Assembly (NCBI GenBank): GCA_964399465.1
Contig: CAYNRA010000108.1
Coordinates: 1-7,129, forward strand
Length of the DNA: 7,129 nucleotides
Origin: CAYNRA01 sp964399465
GTDB taxonomy: Bacteria; Bacteroidota; Bacteroidia; Cytophagales; Spirosomataceae
Direction: 5' to 3'
The notes under the pieces were generated by a model that searched no databases, was not told the DNA's origin, and saw nothing but the letters and a program-made list of their open reading frames with translations. Made by a program: the position numbers and the translations under genes. Positions 1-6,133 of the stretch are shown here, in pieces (position 1 is the stretch's first letter; each line of letters starts with the position of its first letter).

Positions 1-558
1 ATATCACTTTCAATTGTACCTTTCATATAGTGTTCGTAAACACTTTTGCTGTCTGGTGGATTGAGATTTAGTTTCAAGCCTTTTTCTAAAGCCAATAGTC
101 GTAAAAACTCTCTTTGTGTTCGTCCGTTTCCTTCTCTGAATGGGTGTAAATAGTTGACATTATCCAAAATTTCTGCCAATTTCCCAGCTAAGCGTTTTTG
201 GTCGTCTTTCGGAATTTTCTTGAACTCAGTAATTAATTGGTCAATGTATCTGAATGCGTTGTCAAAATGTGAAGTAGGGAAGAACTGTTTGCCATCTTTG
301 CTTATTTCAACCGTCCGTTTCTTTCCTGCCCAAACGTAAATGTCTTGAAATAAATGTCTGTGAATTTCAAAAAGGCTGTCATTACTTTTGATTTTTATGG
401 GGATTTTCGAAAAGTTCTTGAAGCCGTTTTGTTACCGCACCACTCTCAACAAAGAGTAATATATCTGGGTCTGTAATGTCTTGTAAGTTCCTTAAAAGTC
501 CTGTATTTAGGTCTGTGTATGTAAAGTCAGGGTCTATGTATTTGTAGGAATTAGACAT
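1..558 (-). pseudogene. fic: Fic family AMP-transferase toxin, frameshifted and cut by the window edge
   Basis: Fic enzymes transfer a nucleotide, usually AMP, from ATP to hydroxyl groups of target proteins. The complete signature HPFREGNGRTQR is read from positions 146 to 111. It matches HxFx(D/E)GNGRxxR, so the catalytic His and phosphate-binding loop are present. The N-terminal part, from MSNSYKYIDP at 558, has the usual start of small Fic toxins (YTD..TGLLRN). This frame stops at 382-384. The homologous protein continues without a stop from 398 to the window edge in another frame (IKIKSNDSLFEIHRHLFQD, then YVWAGKKR). Removing one C from the CCCC run at 399-402 joins the two parts into at least 185 residues, with the Fic motif at about 138-149. 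An upstream ATG at 576 is also possible. I prefer 558 because it leaves only an 8-nt overlap with the antitoxin. The break may be a real mutation or a sequencing error. Confidence 0.88.
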
Positions 559-772
559 AGGCTTTTTGTTTGGCAAACGCTACGAATTCTGCTAAAGATA
601 TTTTCCCTGTCACATAGTCTCTTATGATTTCAATACCTTTTGGTGTCGGTTTAAATCCTTCAAACATATTACTCCCCAAGGCATTTGCGGTGCTTTCTAA
701 GGTTTTTAAGTCCGAGAATTTAACTCCCATTATTGTCAGATTGCTTCTGTCTATTTCTATCGTATTGAACAT
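551..772 (-). CDS. VbhA-like antitoxin of the Fic toxin
   Basis: This 73-residue protein is encoded just upstream of fic. Its last codons overlap the fic start by 8 nt (26 nt if fic starts at 576), the arrangement of class I Fic modules such as VbhA/VbhT. In that class a separate small antitoxin inserts a helix bearing (S/T)xxxE(G/N) into the Fic active site, and its Glu keeps ATP from binding productively. The matching motif here is S34-NMF-E38-G39. It is followed by KPTPKGIEIIRDYVTGKIS, a segment that resembles the region after the inhibitory helix in antitoxin VbhA domains. The reading frame is intact although the toxin is broken. A later start at Met15 would keep the motif. Function is inferred from motif and position. 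Confidence 0.8.
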   Translation of the reverse strand: MFNTIEIDRSNLTIMGVKFSDLKTLESTANALGSNMFEGFKPTPKGIEIIRDYVTGKISLAEFVAFAKQKAYV

Positions 773-793
773 TTTTTAATCTTTAATACTCTC

Positions 794-801
794 CAAATTT
801 A
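794..801 (-). promoter_or_regulatory. possible -7 element of the antitoxin-fic promoter
   Basis: Read on the minus strand this is TAAATTTG, a perfect match to the Bacteroidota -7 consensus TAnnTTTG. It lies 22 nt before the antitoxin ATG, which would give a very short leader. A TTTG at 819-816 could be the -33 element, but the 14-nt spacing is shorter than usual (about 17-23). An 8-base AT-rich match is weak evidence alone. Confidence 0.35.
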
Positions 802-848
802 CAAATTATTTAGGTCAAATTGTTTGTTGTCTGTTGTTTAAAAATGGC

Positions 849-1006
849 TTATTTCCTGCTTTTTTGAAAATCTTCTAGTGAATAGTCAATAATCGTCCAA
901 ACGGTTTGTTTGATCAAGCCTTGGGCAATAAATCAAGCAGCTATTTCACTAATTTGGATTTCCCTGAGCCATTTGCCCCGATAATCCATACATGGCTATT
1001 TTCATT
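849..1006 (-). pseudogene. possible relict of a P-loop ATPase gene
   Basis: No intact gene lies between the antitoxin and curA. On the minus strand, 1006-944 encodes a short stretch containing WIIGANGSGKSKLVK, a complete Walker A motif (GxxGxGKS) in the context typical of ABC-type or RecF-like ATPases. A TAG at 943-941 interrupts it, and the same frame resumes with LLDLLPKA before a TGA at 916-914. An overlapping frame is open from 932 to 849 and ends with VWTIIDYSLEDFQKSRK then TAA, which reads like a protein C-terminus. Together they suggest a decayed or internally deleted gene. The parent family cannot be named from so little, and chance is not excluded. Confidence 0.3.
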
Positions 1007-1019
1007 CTACTATCAAAAC

Positions 1020-1049
1020 AAATTTGGGGCAATAGACTGCCCCAAATTT
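1020..1049 (-). terminator. hairpin at the 3' end of the exonuclease-curA transcript
   Basis: A perfect 11-bp inverted repeat (AAATTTGGGGC and GCCCCAAATTT) flanks the 8-nt loop at 1031-1038. It begins 6 nt past the curA stop codon. The GGGGC core gives a stable stem. Downstream on the minus strand comes GTTTTGATAG, only a weak U-tract, so this may be an imperfect intrinsic terminator or a 3'-end stabilising stem. The palindrome would also fold in a transcript from the other strand. Confidence 0.6.
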
Positions 1050-1054
1050 ATTTC

Positions 1055-2059
1055 CTATGCCTTCACTTGCAAGACCATTTTACCGGTATTTGCACCCTCA
1101 AATAGTTTTTGTAATGTATCGTGAAAAGCCCGAATACCGCCTTTTTCAACGTGATATTGTGCGTTTAGCTTCCCTTCTTGAATCCATCCTGCCATTTCTT
1201 TGGCGGCACTTCCGTAATTGGCAGCATTATCAAAGACAACAATGCCTTCCATTTTTGCTCGGTTGACGAGCAGCGAAAGGTAGTTTTTTGGGCCTTCAGG
1301 ACGTGACGTATTGTACTGAGAAATGGCTCCACAGATAACGATACGAGCTTTTTTATTGATGAGCGTGAGCACCGTGTCCAGAATTTCGCCACCTACATTA
1401 TCAAAAAATACATCTACACCCTCAGGGCAAGCAGCAGCAAGACGTTTGCGAAGTGCCCCTGCTTTGTAGTCGATGCAATCATCAAAACCCAGTTGATTTT
1501 TCACGTACGCGCACTTCTCTTCTCCGCCGGCAATACCGACAACCCGACAACCTTTCAGTTTGGCAATTTGTCCGGCAACACTTCCAACAGCTCCTGCCGC
1601 GCCTGAAACAACGACGGTTTCACCTGCTTTGGGTTGCCCGGTATCCAACATCCCGAAATAAGCAGTCATGCCCGACATGCCCAATGTACCCAAATAAACG
1701 GGCAAAGGTAAAAAAGAAGGATTGACAGAAACGGCTTCTTTGGCAGGTAGAATAGCTAGTTCTTGCACGCCCAAAGATCCACTTATGTACGAACCGACCG
1801 GAAAAGCGTCTGCCGTGGAGGCAATGACTTTTCCGACACCCAACGCCCGCATGGTGTCTCCTAAAGCAACAGGTTTGATATAGCTTTTTCCTTCGTTCAT
1901 CCAACCTCGCATGGCAGGATCGATGGATAAATAATGTGTTTCTACTAAAATTTCGCCCTCATCAAGCGGTCTTACTAGGCAGTTCTCTTCTAGCTGCCAA
2001 CAATCGGGAGATATGGCACCAAGTGGTCTTTTTACCAATAAAATTCGGTTATTTTGCAT
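1055..2059 (-). CDS. curA: NADPH-dependent oxidoreductase, CurA / zinc-independent MDR type
   Basis: This is a 334-residue medium-chain dehydrogenase/reductase of the branch that contains E. coli CurA (curcumin reductase), plant double-bond reductases and leukotriene B4 12-hydroxydehydrogenase. These cytosolic enzymes use NADPH to reduce activated double bonds in enones and related carbonyls, often in detoxification. The catalytic fold is N-terminal, with LSIDPAMRGWM at about 44-54. A Rossmann domain carries the nucleotide loop VSGAAGAVGS at 151-160, followed by the GCRVVGIAGG strand. DVFFDNVGGEILD at 216-228 and GAISQYN at 244-250 are typical of this branch. No zinc-ligand cysteine cluster is visible. 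Length fits the family (E. coli CurA is about 345 residues). The ATG lies 31 nt after the exonuclease stop, so the two are probably cotranscribed. The exact substrate is not predictable. Confidence 0.9.
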   Translation of the reverse strand: MQNNRILLVKRPLGAISPDCWQLEENCLVRPLDEGEILVETHYLSIDPAMRGWMNEGKSYIKPVALGDTMRALGVGKVIASTADAFPVGSYISGSLGVQELAILPAKEAVSVNPSFLPLPVYLGTLGMSGMTAYFGMLDTGQPKAGETVVVSGAAGAVGSVAGQIAKLKGCRVVGIAGGEEKCAYVKNQLGFDDCIDYKAGALRKRLAAACPEGVDVFFDNVGGEILDTVLTLINKKARIVICGAISQYNTSRPEGPKNYLSLLVNRAKMEGIVVFDNAANYGSAAKEMAGWIQEGKLNAQYHVEKGGIRAFHDTLQKLFEGANTGKMVLQVKA

Positions 2060-2090
2060 GTGTTACTAGGTTGATTTGATGTGTAAAAAG

Positions 2091-2837
2091 TTAATTTGTT
2101 GGGTTAATGTGTTCTTCAGGTATGGGGTCGTATCCATTCATACGTAGATACAGTTGTGCCAATGCAATGGCATCTTTCTCGCAGTAACGAGCTATTTTTT
2201 GCGTGTCTTTCTCTTGGTAATATACGCGGCCAATGTCTTTCCCGGCTATTTCCTCTTTGCTGCTCTGAATCCCGAAAATAGTCATGAGTAATTCCAAAGA
2301 AGTATAATAGCGGTAGTCTCCAAATTTCCATACATCCATGGTGTCAAGCAAGCTGATTTCCCACGGTTTTTTTCCATGAATACGCAGGATAGGTGGAATC
2401 GCCAAGCCGAGTAGGAGCATTCGGCGGCACAGGTAAGGATAATCAAATTCTTTGCCGTTGTGGGCGCACAAAAGGAGTTGATTGCCCGCTTTATGTCGTT
2501 GTAAAATCTGGATAAATTGCTCTAAAAGTGTGCCTTCATTTGTTTCTTCTTGCAAAACAGTTGATTTCAAGCACAATCGTTGATTTTCTTCCTCCCAAAA
2601 AAAAGCACTGATTCCGATGGATACGATACGTCCGAACTCGGCATATAAATTGGCTTTTTCTTGATATAATTGGGCTGTTGTTTTCTCTGAATCTTTATTG
2701 AATCGCGTGGCTTTTATTTCCCATAATTCTTGCATTTTGGGCGATAATTCGTGTAGATTTTCGAATGCGGAGACGGTTTCAATATCTATGAATAAGATAT
2801 TTTTGAGGTAAGCGAGGAACGAAGCATCTGGTTTCAT
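2091..2837 (-). CDS. 3'-5' exonuclease, PolB-like (DnaQ/ribonuclease H-like fold)
   Basis: This 248-residue stand-alone exonuclease resembles the predicted 3'-5' exonucleases related to the proofreading domain of family B DNA polymerases. The DEDD metal ligands are visible. Exo I is LFIDIET with D18 and E20. Exo II is AHNGKEFDYPYL at 125-136 with D132. Exo III is YCEKD with Y218 and D222, the Y-x3-D spacing of the DEDDy subgroup. LLDTMDVWKFGDYR at 164-177 precedes Exo III, as is common in the family. No polymerase or helicase domain is attached, and there is no signal peptide or membrane segment, so it acts in the cytoplasm. The substrate (DNA or RNA) is unknown. It is the first gene of a probable two-gene transcript with curA. 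No functional link between the two is evident. Confidence 0.85.
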   Translation of the reverse strand: MKPDASFLAYLKNILFIDIETVSAFENLHELSPKMQELWEIKATRFNKDSEKTTAQLYQEKANLYAEFGRIVSIGISAFFWEEENQRLCLKSTVLQEETNEGTLLEQFIQILQRHKAGNQLLLCAHNGKEFDYPYLCRRMLLLGLAIPPILRIHGKKPWEISLLDTMDVWKFGDYRYYTSLELLMTIFGIQSSKEEIAGKDIGRVYYQEKDTQKIARYCEKDAIALAQLYLRMNGYDPIPEEHINPTN

Positions 2838-2866
2838 GACTGATATATTATTTTGTATTGAACAGT

Positions 2867-2896
2867 CAAAAATAATGATTTAAAGTCAAATAACAG
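2867..2896 (-). promoter_or_regulatory. possible promoter of the exonuclease-curA unit
   Basis: In the 62-nt gap before the exonuclease, the minus strand reads TATTTTTG at 2874-2867, a perfect TAnnTTTG match. A CTG at 2896-2894, close to the TTG of a -33 box, lies 19 nt upstream. Transcription would begin about 20 nt before the ATG at 2837. The -33 match is imperfect and the region is AT-rich, so this is tentative. Confidence 0.4.
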
Positions 2897-2899
2897 ATT

Positions 2900-3445
2900 T
2901 TAGAAGGGATAAGGAGCAGATTTCACTTTTGCATTCATCAAGATGGTTTTTTTTCCTGCTGGATAGAGGATATTGACGAGATTTGTTTGGTCGTCAAAAA
3001 GTTCGGTAAGCAGCGTATTGACGAAGGTATAGCCTTTGGTTTGGTTCGCATCAGGAATTTCAATGTAGAGCCAGGTGGCGTCTAGTTCGGGTTCGCGGCC
3101 AATGTACTCCATCTTCTTTTTGGTCTTTTGTGGCGTGAGAAGGCCCCAATTTTTTTCTAAATACCGAGCGATGATGGCATCTGCTTGTTTATTTGACGCT
3201 TCTACATTTACTTTTTTTCCTTGGTTAAACTCTGTCAAGGCGGTTTCAAGGTCATCGGTAAACACCCGAATGGTCGCTTCTATAGATCCCGTTTTGGGGT
3301 TATAGCTAAGTTCGGATAACGAAGTATGGAAGTCATGCTTATTCTCTTTTACCCCTGAATGAAGCGAGGTAAAAGAGAATAAAAGAAGACTAATAAAAAG
3401 AAAATGAATGAAATTAAAATCAGAAAATTGCTTTGATGGCATCAT
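2900..3445 (-). CDS. exported DUF6702-like protein of unknown function
   Basis: This 181-residue protein has an N-terminal hydrophobic segment at about 11-26 (FNFIHFLFISLLLFSF) that looks like a signal sequence. It has no lipobox Cys. The mature part begins near HDFHTSLSELSYNPKTG at 37-53 and contains IRVFTDDLETAL at 59-70, a pattern I associate with the DUF6702 family of Bacteroidota. A conserved-looking WLYIEI at 125-130 and LLTELFDDQTNLVNI at 145-159 follow. It probably acts in the periplasm or at the envelope. No catalytic residues can be named. The ATG overlaps the end of rseP by 26 nt, so the genes are almost certainly cotranscribed and possibly translationally coupled. ATGATG offers two adjacent starts and no later Met occurs before residue 112. 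No Shine-Dalgarno is visible. Confidence 0.75.
   Translation of the reverse strand: MMPSKQFSDFNFIHFLFISLLLFSFTSLHSGVKENKHDFHTSLSELSYNPKTGSIEATIRVFTDDLETALTEFNQGKKVNVEASNKQADAIIARYLEKNWGLLTPQKTKKKMEYIGREPELDATWLYIEIPDANQTKGYTFVNTLLTELFDDQTNLVNILYPAGKKTILMNAKVKSAPYPF
3339..3382. repeat. perfect 15-bp inverted repeat with 14-nt loop
   Basis: TTATTCTCTTTTACC at 3339-3353 is the exact reverse complement of GGTAAAAGAGAATAA at 3368-3382. The 14-nt loop is 3354-3367. The repeat lies inside the DUF6702-like gene, spanning codons 22-36 at the end of the signal sequence, and starts about 38 nt beyond the rseP stop. In the minus-strand mRNA it would form a long AU-rich hairpin. There is no U-run after it, so it is not an ordinary terminator. 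Confidence 0.85.
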
Positions 3446-4769
3446 TGAACATGATTAAAATTAACAAAGCCAATAAGATAAAAGTACCTGCTTGTTGCGT
3501 ACGTTCCATGAATTTTTCGGAAGGTTTTTTACCGGAAACCATTTCATAGATGAGCAAAACGGCATGACCACCATCGAGGGCTGGAATCGGGAGGAGGTTC
3601 ATAAAAGCGAGTGCCATGGATAAAATACCTGTAATCATCCAGAATCTACTCCAATCCCAAACGCCACCGTACATTTTGCGGGCAATCCCGATAGGGCCAC
3701 TCATGGCTTTTCCGGCAGAGACTTCTCCACTGAAAATCTTCTTGAAACCTTTGATATTATCCGTAATCACACCAAAAGCACGGTTTGAACCTTCCACAAA
3801 AGCTTGACCGAGTGTGTAATCTATGTGTTCAAATGCGAGGTTGAACGACGCATTAAAACCTAATTTCCCCTCTTCTGTAAGTGTAGGCGCAAGTTGGAGC
3901 GTATCTGCCCCGCGCAGGATGTCGAGTTGTACTTTTTTACTTGCGTTTTGGTTGGCTAGTTGCACAAATTCGTGGTAAAACTGAATTTTCTTGCCGTTGA
4001 GCGCGATGATTTTATCACTCTCTTTGAGCCCAACTTGCTCTGCGGGAGAATCTGGTGCAATAGCTGCAATTTCAAAAGTTTGAATAGGTTCGATGAATTT
4101 TCCGTCGTAGTCATCCTCCGAAATACTATTTACAAGATCATTTGGAATAGGAACTTCAATTTTTTCTGTTCCACGAAGTACCGTGTAGTAATTATTTTCG
4201 CCGAGCATGACCTCAGAAGAGCGAATATCATTGAAGTCTGTGAAGTCTTTTCCGGAAATATCGACGATTTTATCGCCTGTTTTGAGTCCCATTTCTTCTG
4301 CAAGCGGGTAGGCGACAATTCCTAGTTTGTTTACTTCTTTTTTTGAGATGAATGTATAGCCCGTTTGGTAAGCAAGTGCCCAAAAAATAGCTACACCCGT
4401 GATAACATTGATGATAATTCCGCCAAGCATAACGATAAGGCGTTGCCAAGCTGGTTTTGCTCTAAACTCGTAAGGTTGCGGCTCAGATGCGAGTTGGGAG
4501 GCATCTTTTGTTTCGTCAATCATTCCTTCAATATCCACATAGCCGCCCATCGGAAACCAGCCGAGGCCGTATTCTGTGTCTCCCTTTTTGGTTTTCCAGA
4601 GCGCAAAGTTGAGGACATTTGGCATGGGGAATAGAAAGTCGAAGAAGATGTAAAATTTATTTACGCGAATTCCAAACATTCTTGCTGTGATGAAGTGGCC
4701 AAATTCATGTAAACCGACCAAGATAGTCAACCCCAATAATAGTTGACCTGCCATAATTAATCCTTCCAT
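3420..4769 (-). CDS. rseP: RIP metalloprotease RseP (site-2 protease)
   Basis: This 449-residue integral membrane zinc protease cuts transmembrane substrates within the membrane. In E. coli the substrate is the anti-sigma factor RseA after its first cleavage by DegS. The substrate here is unknown. The first membrane helix carries HEFGH at 21-25, with both zinc-binding His and the catalytic Glu. The third ligand motif NLLPIPALDGG at 391-401 supplies D399. Membrane segments lie near 6-20, 111-132, 375-390 and 427-444. Two PDZ domains lie between them, at about 145-208 (PLAEEMGLKTGDKIVDI) and 230-290 (PDSPAEQVGLKESDKIIAL), as in RseP. A second start at Met6 (ATG at 4754-4752) has a better ribosome site, GGAAGG seven bases upstream. 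I kept Met1 because related proteins, as I recall them, begin similarly. The DUF6702-like gene overlaps its end. Lipid or isoprenoid genes often found beside rseP are absent here. Confidence 0.95.
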   Translation of the reverse strand: MEGLIMAGQLLLGLTILVGLHEFGHFITARMFGIRVNKFYIFFDFLFPMPNVLNFALWKTKKGDTEYGLGWFPMGGYVDIEGMIDETKDASQLASEPQPYEFRAKPAWQRLIVMLGGIIINVITGVAIFWALAYQTGYTFISKKEVNKLGIVAYPLAEEMGLKTGDKIVDISGKDFTDFNDIRSSEVMLGENNYYTVLRGTEKIEVPIPNDLVNSISEDDYDGKFIEPIQTFEIAAIAPDSPAEQVGLKESDKIIALNGKKIQFYHEFVQLANQNASKKVQLDILRGADTLQLAPTLTEEGKLGFNASFNLAFEHIDYTLGQAFVEGSNRAFGVITDNIKGFKKIFSGEVSAGKAMSGPIGIARKMYGGVWDWSRFWMITGILSMALAFMNLLPIPALDGGHAVLLIYEMVSGKKPSEKFMERTQQAGTFILLALLILIMFNDAIKAIF

Positions 4770-5031
4770 TCCTTATTTGTATGTAATTTGTAAGCTGTTT
4801 TCTAAGAACAACGGGTTCAATAGTTATGTTCAATAGGTGATTATCTCGTGAAATCGTCGTGATTTAGAAGTATAATCATGACCAAATTTAGGTAGTTTTT
4901 TCCAATTTTTGCCATCCATATAGAATACTTTGCGGGTAAGGTTGGTTTTTCGAGAATGTTATCTGCTATTTGCTCTGTTTGGGAATGAAGTTTTTACGCC
5001 TTGTGTTGCTATTAAAACAGTGGATGTAAGT
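4770..5031. other. divergent intergenic region between rseP and ypdA
   Basis: This 262-nt stretch separates two diverging genes and must hold both promoters. No RNA gene or strong hairpin is evident. It contains two short direct repeats: GTTCAATAG at 4815-4823 and 4828-4836 (13-nt period), and TCGTGA at 4846-4851 and 4857-4862 (11-nt period). On the plus strand, TACTTTG at 4926-4932 is a one-base-short version of TAnnTTTG and is the best ypdA candidate I see. It is not convincing. Confidence 0.5.
4883..4890 (-). promoter_or_regulatory. possible -7 element of the rseP promoter
   Basis: Read on the minus strand this is TAAATTTG, the same perfect TAnnTTTG match found before the antitoxin. It would give a leader of roughly 110 nt before rseP. 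No clear TTG or TTTG is found at the expected -33 distance, so confidence is low. Confidence 0.3.
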
Positions 5032-6003
5032 ATGATTAATTTTGATTTGATTATTGTGGGTGGCGGCCCTATCGGTTTAGCTTGTGGACTAGCGGCTCAA
5101 GAAGCTGGTCTGAGTTATGTCATTTTGGAGAAAGGATGTTTGGTAAATTCCATCTATAATTACCCTTCCAACATGACTTTTTTTAGTACATCAGAGCGAT
5201 TAGAAATCGGAGGAGTTCCTTTTATTTCTGTCAATCCCAAACCGACGCGGCAAGAAGCTTTGGAATACTACCGACGGGTGGTTGTCAGTAAAAATATTCA
5301 GATAAAACTGTTCGAAGAGGTCGTTCAAGTGATGCCCAAAGAAGGAGATACATACCAAGTTGTGACGTCTAAAGGCGTGTATGAAACAAAATTTATTGTG
5401 GTCGCGACGGGTTTTTACGATATCCCCGTTTCTATGAATGTACCTGGAGAGACACTGCCTAAAGTTTCACATTATTACAAAGACCCACACTTTTACGCAC
5501 TTCAAAAAGTGGTTGTTGTGGGGGCAAATAACTCTGCAGTGGATGCCGCTTTGGAAACGTGGCGAAAAGGCGCTGACGTTACGATGGTCATCAAGGGAGA
5601 TAAAATCGGAGAACGCGTCAAATATTGGGCAAGACCAGATATAGTGAACAGAATTGAAGAGGGGAGTATCCGCGCTTATTATTCTTCACACATCAAAGAA
5701 ATAAAAGAGCAATCGGTTGTGATTACAACCCAAGATGGAGAAGTTGAAGTAGCCAATGATTGGGTGATTGCCTTGACGGGCTACCAACCCAATCTTTCCT
5801 TTTTAGAAAAAATGGGTATCATACTTTCTTCAGATGCACTAAAAAAGCCATTCTTCAACGAAGAAACGATGGAAACAAATCTTCCAAATGTTTTTCTAGC
5901 GGGTGTAGTTTGTGGTGGTATGGAAACACACAGATTATTTATTGAGAATTCTAGAATACACGCAGAGATGATAATGGAAAGAATTAAGAAAATCTTTCTA
6001 TAA
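5032..6003 (+). CDS. ypdA: YpdA-type flavoprotein, putative bacillithiol disulfide reductase
   Basis: This 323-residue FAD- and NADPH-binding protein belongs to the YpdA family. In Firmicutes, YpdA reduces oxidised bacillithiol (BSSB) with NADPH to maintain the thiol pool. The FAD site is IIVGGGPIGLACG at 7-19. EKG..VNSIYNYP.NMTFFS at 33-52 is a family hallmark. VATGFYDIP at 124-132 is the second FAD motif. The NADPH Rossmann loop is VVVGANNSAVDAAL at 161-174. ALTGYQPN at 247-254 and LAGVVCGGMETHRLFIENSR at 289-308 close the FAD domain. Unlike thioredoxin reductase there is no CxxC. Ile14 stands where S. aureus YpdA has the conserved Cys14. The nearest Cys is C18. I start at 5032 because the FAD fold begins at once. 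An in-frame ATG at 4930 would add 34 residues unlike the family. The protein is cytosolic. Its neighbours give no bacillithiol synthesis genes. Confidence 0.88.
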   Translation: MINFDLIIVGGGPIGLACGLAAQEAGLSYVILEKGCLVNSIYNYPSNMTFFSTSERLEIGGVPFISVNPKPTRQEALEYYRRVVVSKNIQIKLFEEVVQVMPKEGDTYQVVTSKGVYETKFIVVATGFYDIPVSMNVPGETLPKVSHYYKDPHFYALQKVVVVGANNSAVDAALETWRKGADVTMVIKGDKIGERVKYWARPDIVNRIEEGSIRAYYSSHIKEIKEQSVVITTQDGEVEVANDWVIALTGYQPNLSFLEKMGIILSSDALKKPFFNEETMETNLPNVFLAGVVCGGMETHRLFIENSRIHAEMIMERIKKIFL

Positions 6004-6096
6004 TGTTTTTTCTAAAATCCAATTTTTTTCAATAAAAAAGGTATTTTTTTTGTCTTAATTTTGGAAATAAGAACATTTTTTTTGCTTTTTTTGGGA

Positions 6097-6104
6097 TAAA
6101 TTTA
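6097..6104 (+). promoter_or_regulatory. possible -7 element before the membrane AraC-type regulator
   Basis: TAAATTTA matches seven of eight positions of TAnnTTTG and lies 29 nt before the ATG at 6134. Upstream are T-runs (6075-6092) rather than a clean TTTG at the usual distance. The 130-nt gap after ypdA (6004-6133) is AT-rich with several T-runs and no GC-rich hairpin, so the end of the ypdA transcript is unresolved. Confidence 0.25.
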
Positions 6105-6133
6105 GCTGAACTACTTTTACGCCTTAACTTTCT

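Noticed and set aside
28..43. Small palindrome AGTGTT-CGTA-AACACT
   Set aside because: A 6-bp stem inside fic coding sequence is expected by chance.
906..1124. 72-codon plus-strand open frame overlapping the curA 3' end
   Set aside because: It is antisense to the P-loop relict and to curA, and crosses the palindrome at 1020-1049. The coding signal is on the minus strand.
2864..2890. AGTCAAA repeated 20 nt apart before the exonuclease gene
   Set aside because: Seven-base repeats at this spacing are expected by chance, and they coincide with TTTG-like promoter bases.
3960..4325. 121-codon plus-strand open frame inside rseP
   Set aside because: It lies wholly antisense to clear RseP PDZ coding sequence and is Cys- and Phe-rich, as antisense frames often are. 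It shows no recognisable domain.
4930..5031. In-frame 34-residue extension upstream of YpdA
   Set aside because: The FAD-binding fold begins immediately at the ATG at 5032 and family members start there. The extension has no resemblance to the family and covers likely promoter sequence.
6004..6092. Several T-runs after ypdA that could suggest a terminator or phase-variable tract
   Set aside because: No GC-containing stem precedes the T-runs. They are non-coding and only about eight bases long, so neither termination nor phase variation can be supported.
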